From Kitasatospora sp. MAA19 (GTDB lineage Bacteria; Actinomycetota; Actinomycetes; Streptomycetales; Streptomycetaceae): a stretch of DNA of 64,000 nucleotides. The first letter of the stretch is position 1. The number at the start of each line of letters is the position of its first letter. Shown here in pieces: positions 8,817 through 17,288 of this stretch. The notes beneath the pieces were generated by a model. That model ran no database searches. It was not told where the DNA came from and saw only the letters and a list, made by a program, of their open reading frames with translations. The stretch spans positions 1 through 64,000 of the forward strand of contig NZ_JARXYZ010000002.1 of the NCBI RefSeq assembly GCF_029894125.1, written 5' to 3'. A program made the position numbers and the translations under genes.

Positions 8817-9848
8817 TCAGGTGGTGCGGCGGAGACTGCCGATGCCGAGGGAGCCGGTCGCGGGTGAGACGGTCGGCGGCGCGGGTGGAGCACTCGGCGG
8901 CCCGGGCGGGTCGCCCGGCGCGGTCGGCGGGGCGTCGAGGAAGTCGGCGGTCGGGACGAAGAACAGCGACCCGGTGACGGCGGTGGAGAAGTCGAGCAGC
9001 CGGTCGGTGGTGCCGGGCGGGCGGCCGACGAACATGTTGCGCAGCATCTCCTCGGTCACCTCCGGGTCGCGTGCGTAGCCGATGAAGTAGGTGCCGTACT
9101 CGCCGCCGCGCTCGAAGGAGCCGAACGGCATGTTGAAGCGGACGATCTTCCGCTCCTCGCCGTCCGGCCCGGTCAGGGTGTTGAGCGCGACGTGCGAGTC
9201 GGCGGGCTTGACGGCGTCGGCGAACTCGATGTCGGTGAGCTTGGTGCGACCGACCGCCCGTTCCTGGTCCTCGACGCTCAGTGCGTTCCACTTGTCCAGC
9301 TCGTGCAGGTACTTCTGGACGATGACGTAGCTGCCGCCGGCGAAGGCCGGGTCCTCCTCCCCCACCACGGCGGCGGCCACGGCGGCCCGGCCCTCGGGGT
9401 TCTCGGTGCCGTCGACGAAGCCGAGCAGGTCCCGGTCGTCGAAGTACTGGAAGCCCTGGACGGAGTCGACCACGGTGGCCGCCCCGGCGAGCCGGTCGGT
9501 GATCCGGGTGGCGAGTTCGAAGCACAGATCCATCCGGGCGGCGCGCAGGTGCAGCAGCAGGTCGCCGGGGGTGGCCGGGGCCCGGTGGCGGGCGCCGGCC
9601 ACCTCCTGGAAGGGGTGCAGGCCGGCCGGCCTGGGCCCGTCGAAGAGGCGGTCCCACACGTCCGAGCCGATGCCGGTGACGCAGGTGAGGCCTCCTTCGG
9701 GGGCCCGGAAGCCGACCGCGCGGCGCAGCCCGGCGAGGTCGGGCAGCAGGTCGCGGACGGCGTCCTCGCCGCCGGGCTCGACGGTGAGGACCAGGAAGAC
9801 GGCCGCGCTGGTCAGCGGGGAGAGTACGGCTTGCGGTTCGGCCTGCAT
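8817..9848 (-). CDS. DyP-type heme peroxidase, encapsulin cargo
   Basis: This is a 343-residue dye-decolourising peroxidase. The family hallmark GFVDGTEN sits at 143-150, with the catalytic aspartate at 146, and the C-terminal heme domain includes RFNMPFGSFERGGEYGTYFIGY. After a proline-rich linker (about 315-330) the protein ends in GSLGIGSLRRTT, the classical targeting peptide that docks DyP cargo inside encapsulin shells. The start ATG at 9848 has GAGGAGG at the right distance; the longer reading to 9887 is not needed. It uses peroxide to oxidise an unknown substrate. The encapsulin gene follows after 28 bp, and a small unknown gene ends 14 bp upstream. Confidence 0.96.
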   Translation of the reverse strand: MQAEPQAVLSPLTSAAVFLVLTVEPGGEDAVRDLLPDLAGLRRAVGFRAPEGGLTCVTGIGSDVWDRLFDGPRPAGLHPFQEVAGARHRAPATPGDLLLHLRAARMDLCFELATRITDRLAGAATVVDSVQGFQYFDDRDLLGFVDGTENPEGRAAVAAAVVGEEDPAFAGGSYVIVQKYLHELDKWNALSVEDQERAVGRTKLTDIEFADAVKPADSHVALNTLTGPDGEERKIVRFNMPFGSFERGGEYGTYFIGYARDPEVTEEMLRNMFVGRPPGTTDRLLDFSTAVTGSLFFVPTADFLDAPPTAPGDPPGPPSAPPAPPTVSPATGSLGIGSLRRTT

Positions 9849-9862
9849 GGTTCCGGTCCTCC

Positions 9863-10231
9863 TCAGGACGCCCGGGAGGCTTCCCACTCGGTGCGGTGTT
9901 CGGCGAAGATCTGCCTGAGGTGGTGGCCGATCTTCGGGAAGTCGAGGTCGTCGAGGTCGTCGAGGTTGGCGGGCGAGCGGATGAACCGGGCGCGGGCGCC
10001 GTCCTCGCCGTCCGCGTCGACGCTGACGTGTCGGCCGTCGATCAGCAGGGCGACGATCAACGTGCCGCAGATTCCGTCGAGTTGGACCGGTCCGACGCGC
10101 AGCCTGCCGACCGGGTAGCCGAGTGCCGGGCAGCCGAACGGCGCGAGGACGGGGTTCTGCCGCAGCAGGTTCACGACGGGCGCCCCCGCCGGGGCGGGGG
10201 TGCGCCGAAGGAGTGATGGACCAGCGGACAT
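9863..10231 (-). CDS. Small unknown first gene of the encapsulin operon
   Basis: The product has about 122 residues if it starts at MSAGPSLLRRTP (10231). I recognise no family. It has a PALGYPVGRLRVGPVQLDGICGTLIVALLIDGR middle part that looks like beta structure, an Asp-rich stretch (DDLDDLDF), and a charged C-terminus without an encapsulin targeting motif. No Shine-Dalgarno precedes the ATG. A -35 TTGTCC (10262-10267), 17 bp spacer and -10 TACGCA (10239-10244) place transcription start almost at the ATG, consistent with a leaderless mRNA. The stop lies 14 bp before the DyP start, so it is probably the first gene of a three-gene operon. An upstream in-frame start cannot be excluded. Confidence 0.6.
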   Translation of the reverse strand: MSAGPSLLRRTPAPAGAPVVNLLRQNPVLAPFGCPALGYPVGRLRVGPVQLDGICGTLIVALLIDGRHVSVDADGEDGARARFIRSPANLDDLDDLDFPKIGHHLRQIFAEHRTEWEASRAS

Positions 10232-10238
10232 CTGATCA

Positions 10239-10267
10239 TGCGTACGATTACATCGCATAGCGGACAA
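10239..10267 (-). promoter_or_regulatory. Candidate leaderless promoter of the encapsulin operon
   Basis: Read on the minus strand, TTGTCC and TACGCA are separated by 17 bp, and the ATG of the first operon gene lies 7 bp after the -10 box. This spacing is what leaderless actinobacterial transcripts show. The stretch is AT-richer than its surroundings and contains the interrupted repeat ATGCG...CGCAT. Confidence 0.4.
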
Positions 10268-10411
10268 TTCGGCACGGGCAACACTCACCCGAACGGCCCC
10301 CTCGGCCGCAGCTCCCGAGGGCACCGTTCGAGGGACCGCGAGCCGTGCGCCCCGGGGAACGCCGAAGGGGCGGGCGCGCCGTCACGCACCCACCCCTTCC
10401 GTCCGCGCGGC

Positions 10412-11035
10412 TCAGGCCCGCAGGGCCGCCAGCTGCTCGGCGAACGGCACCACCTGCTCGGGCAGCGCCGGCGCCGCCGGGCCGCGGCCGGCCAGCAGGG
10501 CCGCCAGCTCGCCCGCCGCACGGTCGATCCGGCCCGGGAGGCCGCCGGTGAGCCCGTCCCCCGCCGCGCCCCAGTCGTCGGTGGCCGCGTAGACGGCGGT
10601 CGGCACCACCACCGCGCGCAGGTAGCTGAACAGCGGCCGGACGGCGTGCTCCAGGGCGAGGGAGTGCCGGGGCGTGCCACCGGTGGCGGCGATCAGCACC
10701 GGCTTGCCGGTGAGCGCGTCGTGGTCGACCAGGTCGAAGAAGGACTTGAACAGGCCGCTGTAGGAGGCGGTGAAGATCGGCGTCACCGCGATCACCGCGT
10801 CCGCCCCGGTCACCGCCTCGATCGCCGCGCGCAGCGCGGCGCCGGGGAAACCGGTGACGAAGTTGTTGGCGATCTCCGTTGCCAGGTCTCGCAGTTCGAC
10901 CACCGTGACGTCGATCTGCCGCCCGCCGTCGGACAGTTGCCGGACGGTCGACTCGGTGAGGCGGTCGGCCAGCAGCCGGGTCGAGGACGGCTTGCTCAGC
11001 CCGGCGCTCACCACCACCAGTCGGAACACGGTCAC
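10412..11035 (-). CDS. NADPH-dependent FMN reductase (CE1759-type)
   Basis: This 207-residue flavodoxin-fold reductase opens VTVFRLVVVSAGLSKPSSTRLLADRL and has the FMN-site motif TPIFTASYSGLFKSFFD. It supplies reduced FMN. The GTG start at 11035 overlaps the TGA of the upstream monooxygenase gene (GTGA), so the two are coupled. Such pairs work as two-component flavin monooxygenases. The longer in-frame reading towards 11770 is only the shadow of the upstream gene. Confidence 0.9.
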   Translation of the reverse strand: MTVFRLVVVSAGLSKPSSTRLLADRLTESTVRQLSDGGRQIDVTVVELRDLATEIANNFVTGFPGAALRAAIEAVTGADAVIAVTPIFTASYSGLFKSFFDLVDHDALTGKPVLIAATGGTPRHSLALEHAVRPLFSYLRAVVVPTAVYAATDDWGAAGDGLTGGLPGRIDRAAGELAALLAGRGPAAPALPEQVVPFAEQLAALRA

Positions 11036-12129
11036 TTGGCCACCTCCACGGACTCCTCGGTACGGGCCGCGACCCGCGCGGCGTGCGTCGGCCCGTCCGG
11101 CACCCCGGCCGGGCGGTTCCTGGCGAACTCCTCGCGCAGCACCGGCACGACCTGCTCGCCGAGCAGGTCCAGCTGCTCCAGCACGGTCTTCAGCGGCAGG
11201 CCGGCGTGGTCCATCAGGAACAGCTGGCGCTGGTAGTCGCCGAAGGACTCGCGGAAGGTCAGCGTCTTCTCGATCACCTCCTGCGGGCTGCCCACCGTCA
11301 GCGGGGTCTGCTCGGTGAACTCCTCCAGCGAGGGCCCGTGCCCGTACACCGGGGCGTTGTCGAAGTACGGACGGAACTCCCGCACCGCGTCCTGCGAGTT
11401 CTTCCGCATGAACACCTGCCCGCCGAGGCCGACGTACGCCTGCTCGGGCGTGCCGTGGCCGTAGTGGGCGTAGCGCTCGCGGTAGAGGTCGACCAGCTTC
11501 TGGAAGTGCTCCTTGGGCCAGAAGATGTTGTTCGCGAAGAAGCCGTCCCCGTAGTAGGCGGCCTGCTCGGCGATCTCGGGCGAGCGGATCGAGCCGTGCC
11601 AGACGAACGGCGCGACGCCGTCCAGCGGGCGCGGGGTGGAGGTGAAGGACTGCAGCGGGGTGCGGAAGCGGCCCTGCCAGTCCACGACCTCCTCGCGCCA
11701 CAACTGGTGCAGCAGCGCGTAGTTCTCGACCGCGAGCGGGATGCCCTGGCGGATGTCCTTGCCGAACCACGGGTAGACCGGGCCGGTGTTGCCGCGGCCC
11801 ATCATCAGGTCCACCCGGCCGTCGGCGAGGTGCTGGAGCATCGCGAAGTCCTCGGCGATCTTCACCGGGTCGTTGGTGGTGATCAGCGTGGTGGAGGTGG
11901 AGAGGATGATGCGCTCGGTCTGCGCCGCGATGTAGCCGAGCATGGTCGTCGGCGAGGACGGCACGAACGGCGGATTGTGGTGCTCACCGGTCGCGAAGAC
12001 GTCCAGGCCGACCTCCTCCGCCTTGCGCGCGATGGCCACCATGGCCTTGATCCGCTCGTGCTCGCTCGGGGTGCGGCCGGTGGTCGGGTCGGGGGTGACG
12101 TCACCGACGGTGAAGATTCCGAACTGCAT
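11032..12129 (-). CDS. Luciferase-like (LLM) flavin-dependent monooxygenase (CE1758-type)
   Basis: This 365-residue TIM-barrel monooxygenase opens MQFGIFTVGD and has VFATGEHHNPPF, MMGRGNTGPVYPWFG and GSPQEVIEKTL, all typical of bacterial luciferase-like enzymes that use FMNH2 made by a partner. The substrate is unknown. I place the start at the ATG at 12129, where family similarity begins; GTG codons at 12138 and 12141 are possible alternatives. The FMN reductase gene overlaps its stop. A 12-bp palindrome (12214-12225) lies in the divergent space before the PP2C gene. Confidence 0.9.
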   Translation of the reverse strand: MQFGIFTVGDVTPDPTTGRTPSEHERIKAMVAIARKAEEVGLDVFATGEHHNPPFVPSSPTTMLGYIAAQTERIILSTSTTLITTNDPVKIAEDFAMLQHLADGRVDLMMGRGNTGPVYPWFGKDIRQGIPLAVENYALLHQLWREEVVDWQGRFRTPLQSFTSTPRPLDGVAPFVWHGSIRSPEIAEQAAYYGDGFFANNIFWPKEHFQKLVDLYRERYAHYGHGTPEQAYVGLGGQVFMRKNSQDAVREFRPYFDNAPVYGHGPSLEEFTEQTPLTVGSPQEVIEKTLTFRESFGDYQRQLFLMDHAGLPLKTVLEQLDLLGEQVVPVLREEFARNRPAGVPDGPTHAARVAARTEESVEVAK

Positions 12130-12213
12130 GCTGCTCACCACACTCCAGGTCGGCCCCGGGTTTCGGGGCTCTCGTGGCCCCCGGGGCAGATCGTCAAACT
12201 TTCAACCACCTTA

Positions 12214-12225
12214 GCACCCGGGTGC
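12214..12225. promoter_or_regulatory. 12-bp palindrome GCACCCGGGTGC in a divergent promoter region
   Basis: A perfect palindrome lies between the monooxygenase gene (start 12129, minus) and the phosphatase gene (start 12281, plus). It could be an operator for either. No adjacent regulator gene points to its protein. Confidence 0.3.
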
Positions 12226-12280
12226 GAATCGTTATTCCCGCCGACACTTGAGGGAGGAGCTCCGAAAGGGCGGCGAACCG

Positions 12281-13042
12281 ATGGCGGCGTACATCGCGGT
12301 GAGCGCGCTGAGCCACGAGGGCCTGGTGCGGGAGCACAACGAGGACAGCCTCACGGTCGGACCGTGGACACTCTGCGCCACCGTGACCGGCAACCCGCAG
12401 ACCCTGCTCTTCCCGCTCGGCCCGCCCTGCGTGGTCGCCGTGGCGGACGGCCTGGGCGGCCACCCCGGCGGCGAGGTCGCCAGCGCGCTGGTGGCCCGCC
12501 GGCTGGCCGCCGACGGCGCCGGCCTGGACGGCGAGGAAGCCGTCCGGGAGGAGCTGCAGGACTGCAACCGGGCGGTGTTCGCGGCCGCGGCCGGTGAGCC
12601 CGAGCTGGCCGCGATGGGCACCACGGTGGCCGGCCTGGTGCTGATGCCCGGCCAGGCGGTGGTCTTCAACGTGGGCGACAGCCGGGTCTACCAGGTCGCC
12701 CCGGACGGGCTGCGCCGGGTGAGCGTGGACGACAGCCCGCCGCTGCCGCCCGGACGGCACACCACCTCGGTGGTCACCCAGACCCTGGGCGGCTCGCTCG
12801 GGCCGACCTTCGTCGAGCCGCACGTGCGCACCGTGCCGCTGGCCGCCGGCGACCGCTACCTGGTGTGCAGCGACGGCCTGACCGACCCGGTGCCGGAGGA
12901 GGAGCTGGCCCAGCTGCTCGCCCGCCCGCACGACGGCACCGACCGCGCCGACGGGAAGGCCGCGTTCGAGCTGTGGAAGGCGGCGATCGAGGCGGGCGGG
13001 CCGGACAACATCACCCTGGCGCTGGTCCGGATCGACGAGTAG
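12281..13042 (+). CDS. PP2C-family serine/threonine protein phosphatase
   Basis: The 253-residue product is a soluble PPM/PP2C phosphatase. Metal-binding and fold motifs occur in the expected order: SHEGLVREHNED near the N-terminus, VAVADGLGGHPGGEVAS, FNVGDSRVY, YLVCSDGLTDPV and GGPDNITLALV at the end. The acidic residues of DGLGGH, SDGLTD and GPDN bind the two metal ions. The start ATG at 12281 precedes the conserved AAYIAVSALSHEG; a TTG at 12248 is not needed. No kinase gene is next to it. A hairpin after the stop separates it from the opposing collagenase gene. Confidence 0.92.
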   Translation: MAAYIAVSALSHEGLVREHNEDSLTVGPWTLCATVTGNPQTLLFPLGPPCVVAVADGLGGHPGGEVASALVARRLAADGAGLDGEEAVREELQDCNRAVFAAAAGEPELAAMGTTVAGLVLMPGQAVVFNVGDSRVYQVAPDGLRRVSVDDSPPLPPGRHTTSVVTQTLGGSLGPTFVEPHVRTVPLAAGDRYLVCSDGLTDPVPEEELAQLLARPHDGTDRADGKAAFELWKAAIEAGGPDNITLALVRIDE

Positions 13043-13084
13043 CCGCCCGGCGCACCCGGGTCCGGCCCTGCCCGGTGGCCTTGA

Positions 13085-13180
13085 GCACGGCCCCGGACCC
13101 ACCTCATCGGCCCCGGGCACGGCCCTGGATCCACCTCATCGGCCAAGGGCACGGCCCCGGGCCCACCTCTCCTCGACCCC
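13085..13180. repeat. 32-bp tandem repeat, three copies
   Basis: Units beginning GCACGGCC(C/T) start at 13085, 13117 and 13149, each 32 bp and differing at several positions. They lie in the non-coding space between the PP2C stop and the collagenase stop. I see no open frame that uses them. Confidence 0.6.
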
Positions 13181-13190
13181 GGGCGCGGAC

Positions 13191-13228
13191 CCGCCCCGGC
13201 GGGGCGCCGAAGCGCTCCGCCGGGGCGG
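13191..13228. terminator. Hairpin between convergent PP2C and collagenase genes
   Basis: CCGCCCCGGCGG (13191-13202) pairs perfectly with 13217-13228 around a 14-nt loop. Its place between two converging genes fits a bidirectional terminator; there is no T-tract, as usual in this group. Confidence 0.55.
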
Positions 13229-13265
13229 TCACCTGTCCGTGTTCGGTCGCTCGAAAGGCGGCCGG

Positions 13266-15557
13266 TCAGAGTTCGCTCGTGACGCTCACCCCGCTGAAGC
13301 CCTGCTGGGCGTAGAGGCTGAAGTAGACGTAGCCGGCCGGCGGGTTGGTGATCGTCAGGGTCTCGGAGTTGTCCGGACCCGTCGAGTGCGCCGTGTTGGC
13401 GTTGGTGTACGCCCAGCCGGCCGGGTTGTAGTAGAGGTCGCCGTTGCCGGTGCCGCCGCTGCTGGTGATCTTCACCTGCTTGGTGCCGGCCGGCACCAGG
13501 AGGTAGAAGTGCGCGTAGTTGCCGGTGGTCGCCGCGAGGTTGCTGCGGGCGCAGTTGGCGTCCAGCTTGCGGATGTCGGTGCCGGCGCACTCCGGCAGCT
13601 GCGGCTGGGTGGGCGTGCCGCCCCCGTCGGCGCAGGCACCGCTGGCGCACTTGGTCAGCCAGCTGTCGAAGTCGGCGTCGTAGCGGGTGCCGATGGTGGT
13701 CTTGAGCAGGGTGCGGGCGCCGTTCCAGTCACCCGCGCGGTACTTGGCGAGGATGGCGTCCATGTCGCCGCGGTGCTGCTCCAGCATGTAGCGGACGGCG
13801 AGGTAGCCCCAGCGGTAGACCCGGTCCTGGTCACCGTAGGCGGTGTCGAAGAGGTCGCTCAGCTTGTAGGTGTGCCGGGCGGCCGCCGCGATGGCGCCGT
13901 CGTTGGTCACCTTGCGGTACGAGTAGGAGATGTACTCGGCGAAGCCCTCGACCCACCAGACGGTCGGGGTGGTCATGCCGGCGTTGAAGTCGCCGTACAT
14001 GTCGAACCGGCCGTCGAGGTAGTGGGTGTACTCGTGGTTGAGGTTCCAGATCTCGAACGACGGGCGGGCCCACTCGGCCTCGTAGCAGAGGAAGCGCGGC
14101 TGGTTGCCGGCCTTGGCCGGGTCGCCCTCCAGGTACATGCCGCCGTTGTTGGTGTCGATGCCGTAGATGGCCGCGGCCAGCACCTGGTAGTCCAGGGAGG
14201 AGTGGAAGACCACGACCTCGATCGTGGTGTTGTTGTCGTCCTTGACCGGGCCGTTGTCGCGGACCACCGAGTGGAAGTACGCGTCCTGGCCGGTCAGGCT
14301 GGTGCAGGCGGTGCCCAGCTGGGTGTTGTCCAGCGTCTGGGCGATCAGCTTGATGCTCGGGCTGCAGGTGTAGTTGACCGTCAGCACGCCCGCCTTGAGC
14401 TGGTCGGCGGCGTTGCAGGTGCCGTAGTAGGCGCAGTTGGCGGCGTCGTAGTAGCCGACCGCGTCCGCGACCGCGGCCCACTGGTAGACGGTGCGCCCGT
14501 TCGGCGCGGACTGCGCGACCAGCGCCTTGGCGAGCGGACGGACCTTGGCCTGGAGCGCCGTGTCCTTCAGGAAGCGGGTCAGCTCCTTGGCGCCGTTGTA
14601 GACCAGCACGCCGAAGTCGCCGCCGAGCTGGTCGTTGTTGCGGGTCACGAAGCCGGACAGCGCGTCCAGCACACTCGGGTCGGCCTCGACGGCCGCGTCG
14701 AAGCCGGTCACCTGGTGGCCGCGGAACAGCACCGTGAAGACCGGGTTCACTGCCCAGGCCATGCCGGCCGGGTTCCAGGTGGCGCTGCTGTAGTCGTTCA
14801 GCAGCTGCTTGACCACCGAGAGGTAGCGGATGTTCTCCTGCGCGCTGTCGATCAGGGTGACGGCCTCGCCCAGGATGGGTGCGTTGCCCGCGGCGACGTC
14901 CCGCACGTGCGCGCTGCCGAAGAAGGCGTCCAGCCCGGAACGGATCGCCGTCTGGAGGGCGGTGCCGTAGGTGCCGACGTCGTCCTTGTGGTACCACTGC
15001 GCGAAGTACCCGGCGCGCAGGTAGAGCACCAGCTGGTGGACGGACGTGCTGTCGTCGCCCGGGTAGGCACCCGCCGCGTCGCGCAGCGCATACGCCACGG
15101 TGGTCATCTGCTCCTCGCGGAACGCGCCCCGCGCGTCCGCGCCGGTGAGCTGGAAGAGCCCGTTGATGCACTGGATGTCGGCGGCCTTGATGTGCTGGAC
15201 CAGGTCGCCGCCCGTCCGGCCGGTGAAGTCGCCGATGTTGCAGGGCTGTGCGGCCGCCGCGCCGAGGGAGAAGGCCTTGGCGGTCGGCCGGGCCTCGGCC
15301 GGCCGGGTGTCGAGCGGGAGCGGGGCGCGCTGGTCGGCAGAGGCGAACTGCCGGTCGGTGTGGCCGCGCTCGGGGGCGCCGACGGCGGGCTGCGGCGCCG
15401 GTCCGGCGGGGGTGGTGGGGGCGGACGCGCCGCCGGGGGCGGCGGCGGGGGCGGCCTTGCTCTGCGGGGCGAACAGGCCGATCGTCAGGAACATGGTCAG
15501 GGCGAGTATTAACAGCCTTGCCAGCTGCGGGAGTCGCAGCAGACGCGCGGAACTCAC
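13266..15557 (-). CDS. Secreted M9-family collagenase-type metalloprotease
   Basis: This 763-residue secreted protease has a signal peptide in the first 37 residues (RLPQLARLLILALTMFLTIGLFAP...AAP), a Pro/Ala-rich linker, the M9 N-terminal region, and the zinc site H508-EYTH followed by WWVEGFAEYISY, which carries the third ligand. The last 100 residues form a PPC-type beta domain (YLLVPAGTKQVKITSSGG...). It would cleave collagen-like or other proteins outside the cell. The GTG start at 15557 has GGAGG about ten bases upstream; the reading to 15689 would place Arg/His-rich sequence before the signal peptide. It is monocistronic. No PKD domain is present, unlike some clostridial relatives. Confidence 0.93.
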   Translation of the reverse strand: MSSARLLRLPQLARLLILALTMFLTIGLFAPQSKAAPAAAPGGASAPTTPAGPAPQPAVGAPERGHTDRQFASADQRAPLPLDTRPAEARPTAKAFSLGAAAAQPCNIGDFTGRTGGDLVQHIKAADIQCINGLFQLTGADARGAFREEQMTTVAYALRDAAGAYPGDDSTSVHQLVLYLRAGYFAQWYHKDDVGTYGTALQTAIRSGLDAFFGSAHVRDVAAGNAPILGEAVTLIDSAQENIRYLSVVKQLLNDYSSATWNPAGMAWAVNPVFTVLFRGHQVTGFDAAVEADPSVLDALSGFVTRNNDQLGGDFGVLVYNGAKELTRFLKDTALQAKVRPLAKALVAQSAPNGRTVYQWAAVADAVGYYDAANCAYYGTCNAADQLKAGVLTVNYTCSPSIKLIAQTLDNTQLGTACTSLTGQDAYFHSVVRDNGPVKDDNNTTIEVVVFHSSLDYQVLAAAIYGIDTNNGGMYLEGDPAKAGNQPRFLCYEAEWARPSFEIWNLNHEYTHYLDGRFDMYGDFNAGMTTPTVWWVEGFAEYISYSYRKVTNDGAIAAAARHTYKLSDLFDTAYGDQDRVYRWGYLAVRYMLEQHRGDMDAILAKYRAGDWNGARTLLKTTIGTRYDADFDSWLTKCASGACADGGGTPTQPQLPECAGTDIRKLDANCARSNLAATTGNYAHFYLLVPAGTKQVKITSSGGTGNGDLYYNPAGWAYTNANTAHSTGPDNSETLTITNPPAGYVYFSLYAQQGFSGVSVTSEL

Positions 15558-15742
15558 GTGGGGGCCTCCGGGCCGTCGTCGGCCGCATTGGGGGTGCGGC
15601 CGGTGGGGTGGTGAGGACCGTTGGCGACGGCGCCGCGTGGGGCGGTTCCGTCGTACGCACGGTGGGGGGTGTGACATGTACCATGGCACACATCACATGA
15701 CGTTGGATAGCCCCGCTCCTGTGAGCGATTCGCGGGGGAACG

Positions 15743-15785
15743 GCGCAGGGGCCGTGCTGGCGAATCGCCACCACGGCCCCTGCGC
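15743..15785 (-). terminator. Terminator downstream of the DoxX gene
   Basis: The 14-bp arms 15743-15756 and 15772-15785 pair perfectly, and the loop itself folds (TGGCG-AAT-CGCCA). It lies 23 bp after the DoxX stop on the minus strand and before the collagenase promoter region. Confidence 0.65.
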
Positions 15786-15808
15786 TCGGGAGTTGACGCC
15801 CCGCTCGA

Positions 15809-16378
15809 CTACTTCCGGAGCAGCAGGATGACGCCGGCCGTCACCAGGCCGACCAGCACCGCCGCCGCGCCGTACGCCAGCCGGTGCGCGCGCAGCACCG
15901 GCAGGAAGCGGTCCATGGCGTAGCGGCCCGGGCCGGTCAGGGCGAGCGCGGCGGCGGCCGCCGTGAGCAGCAGCTCGTACTCACTGCCCTTCGGGGCGAA
16001 GAAGCCGCCGCCCCAGGTGACGGCGATCGCGTTGACCATCGTGCCGACGATCGCGGCGCCCGCCAGCGGGGTCAACAGGCCGACGGCGAGGGCGAGTCCG
16101 CCGAGCGCCTCGGTGAGGCCGGCGACCACGGCCATGATGTTGCCCGCCGGGTAGCCGCTCATGGTGAAGAACTGACCGGTGCCGTCGATCCCGCCGCCGC
16201 CGAACCAGCCGAACAGCTTCTGGCTGCCGTGCGCGGCCATGGTCAGGCCGAGGGCCAGGCGCAGGAGCAGGAGTCCGGCGTCGTAGGCGTGCGGGGAGGT
16301 CGTCGCGGACCCGGGGGTCGCCCGGCCCGGGAGGACGGTGGTGGTGGGGGCGGTCGTGCTCGGGCTGCTGCTCGGCAT
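15809..16378 (-). CDS. DoxX-family membrane protein
   Basis: The 189-residue product has a Ser/Thr/Pro-rich N-terminal tail of about 30 residues and then four predicted membrane helices: LLLLRLALGLTMAAHGSQK, AVVAGLTEALGGLALAVGLL, the AAAAALAL region, and the C-terminal AAAVLVGLVTAGVILLL. HGSQKLFGWFGGGG is the family hallmark. DoxX relatives act with quinone- or thiol-stress enzymes at the membrane. ATG 16378 follows GGAG by six bases; ATG 16390 is an alternative. Two palindromes of the GTTCAAATTTGAAC type lie upstream, the same as those of the MarR/dioxygenase pair 23 kb away, so I infer control by that MarR protein. Confidence 0.9.
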   Translation of the reverse strand: MPSSSPSTTAPTTTVLPGRATPGSATTSPHAYDAGLLLLRLALGLTMAAHGSQKLFGWFGGGGIDGTGQFFTMSGYPAGNIMAVVAGLTEALGGLALAVGLLTPLAGAAIVGTMVNAIAVTWGGGFFAPKGSEYELLLTAAAAALALTGPGRYAMDRFLPVLRAHRLAYGAAAVLVGLVTAGVILLLRK

Positions 16379-16450
16379 GCGCGTCTCCATCGATCGGAAT
16401 CGGTCGTAGGGGTGTGGTGGCGCGGCCGGGCGGGGTCGCCCGCAGCTGTT

Positions 16451-16504
16451 GTTCAAATTTGAACCGGCCGCTCCTCGACCGTACCTCGGAGTTCGAATGT
16501 GAAC
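16451..16504. promoter_or_regulatory. MarR-type operators before doxX
   Basis: GTTCAAATTTGAAC (16451-16464) is a perfect 14-bp palindrome, and GTTCGAATGTGAAC (16491-16504) is a variant 40 bp away. Both lie between doxX (minus) and the TIGR03086 gene (plus, 16562). The perfect site recurs at 39902-39915 beside a marR gene. Confidence 0.65.
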
Positions 16505-16561
16505 AACTGACGGGTCGTAGGCGACTCGCGGGCCGGGCCCCGCCCGGGGCAGGGTGGAGAC

Positions 16562-17158
16562 ATGGCTCAACGCAGGCAACACCAGCGGGCCGCGGAACCC
16601 GGCACGCCCTACCCCGAAGCCCTCGCCGCCTTCGGCGAACGCGTCCGGCTGATCGCCCCCGACCAGTGGGACGCCCCCACGCCGTGCGCCGACTGGTCCG
16701 TCCGCGACCTCGTCAACCACCTCACCGGCGAACAGCTGTGGATCCCCGAGCTGCTGACGGGCGCCACCATCTCCGAGGTCGGCAGCCGCTTCGACGGCGA
16801 CGTCCTCGGCGACGACCCGGTCGCCGCCTGGACCGGCGCCGCCGACGCCGCCCGGGAGGCCTTCGCCGTCCCCGGCGCCACCGCGCTCACCGTCCACCTC
16901 TCCTTCGGGAGCGTCTCCGGCCAGTACTACCTGGACCAGCTCACCACCGACCTCGTCATCCACGCCTGGGACCTGGCCAAGGGCATCGGGCGCCGCACCC
17001 GGCTCCCGGCACGGCTCGTCGACTTCGCCCTGGGCGAGTTCGCCGGCTACGGGGACCTCTCCGGCAGCGGCCTGTTCGACCCGCCCCTGCCGGTCGCCGA
17101 CGACGCCGATCCGCAGACCCGCATGCTCGCCCTCACCGGGCGGCACGACCGGCCCTGA
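16562..17158 (+). CDS. TIGR03086-family metal-binding protein (mycothiol-dependent type)
   Basis: This 198-residue DinB-fold protein has the pattern TPCADWSVRDLVNHLTGEQLW at about 40-60 and DLVIHAWDLAKGIG at about 138-151, whose histidines bind a metal in this family. Relatives use mycothiol as thiol cofactor, for example maleylpyruvate isomerases. The true reaction is unknown. GGTGGAG before ATG 16562 supports the start. It may share the palindromic operators with the divergent doxX gene. Confidence 0.85.
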   Translation: MAQRRQHQRAAEPGTPYPEALAAFGERVRLIAPDQWDAPTPCADWSVRDLVNHLTGEQLWIPELLTGATISEVGSRFDGDVLGDDPVAAWTGAADAAREAFAVPGATALTVHLSFGSVSGQYYLDQLTTDLVIHAWDLAKGIGRRTRLPARLVDFALGEFAGYGDLSGSGLFDPPLPVADDADPQTRMLALTGRHDRP

Positions 17159-17181
17159 CCTGCGGCTTCCCCTCACGGGCC

Positions 17182-17203
17182 GCCCCGCCTGGCACGGCGG
17201 GGC
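17182..17203 (+). terminator. Short GC hairpin after the TIGR03086 gene
   Basis: GCCCCGCC pairs with GGCGGGGC around a 6-nt loop, 23 bp after the stop. It is weaker than other hairpins of the window. Confidence 0.4.
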
Positions 17204-17288
17204 CGCCCCACCACCCACCGGGTACGCCGGCCGACGCCGGATACTGGAAGGAGCGGGGGCCGTATTCCGTGCGAGAGGCGGGCCCGCC

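Noticed and set aside
13239..15512. 757-residue plus-strand frame opposite the collagenase gene
   Set aside because: The protein is Val/Gly/Arg/Asp-rich without motifs; the minus strand has a signal peptide and HEYTH.
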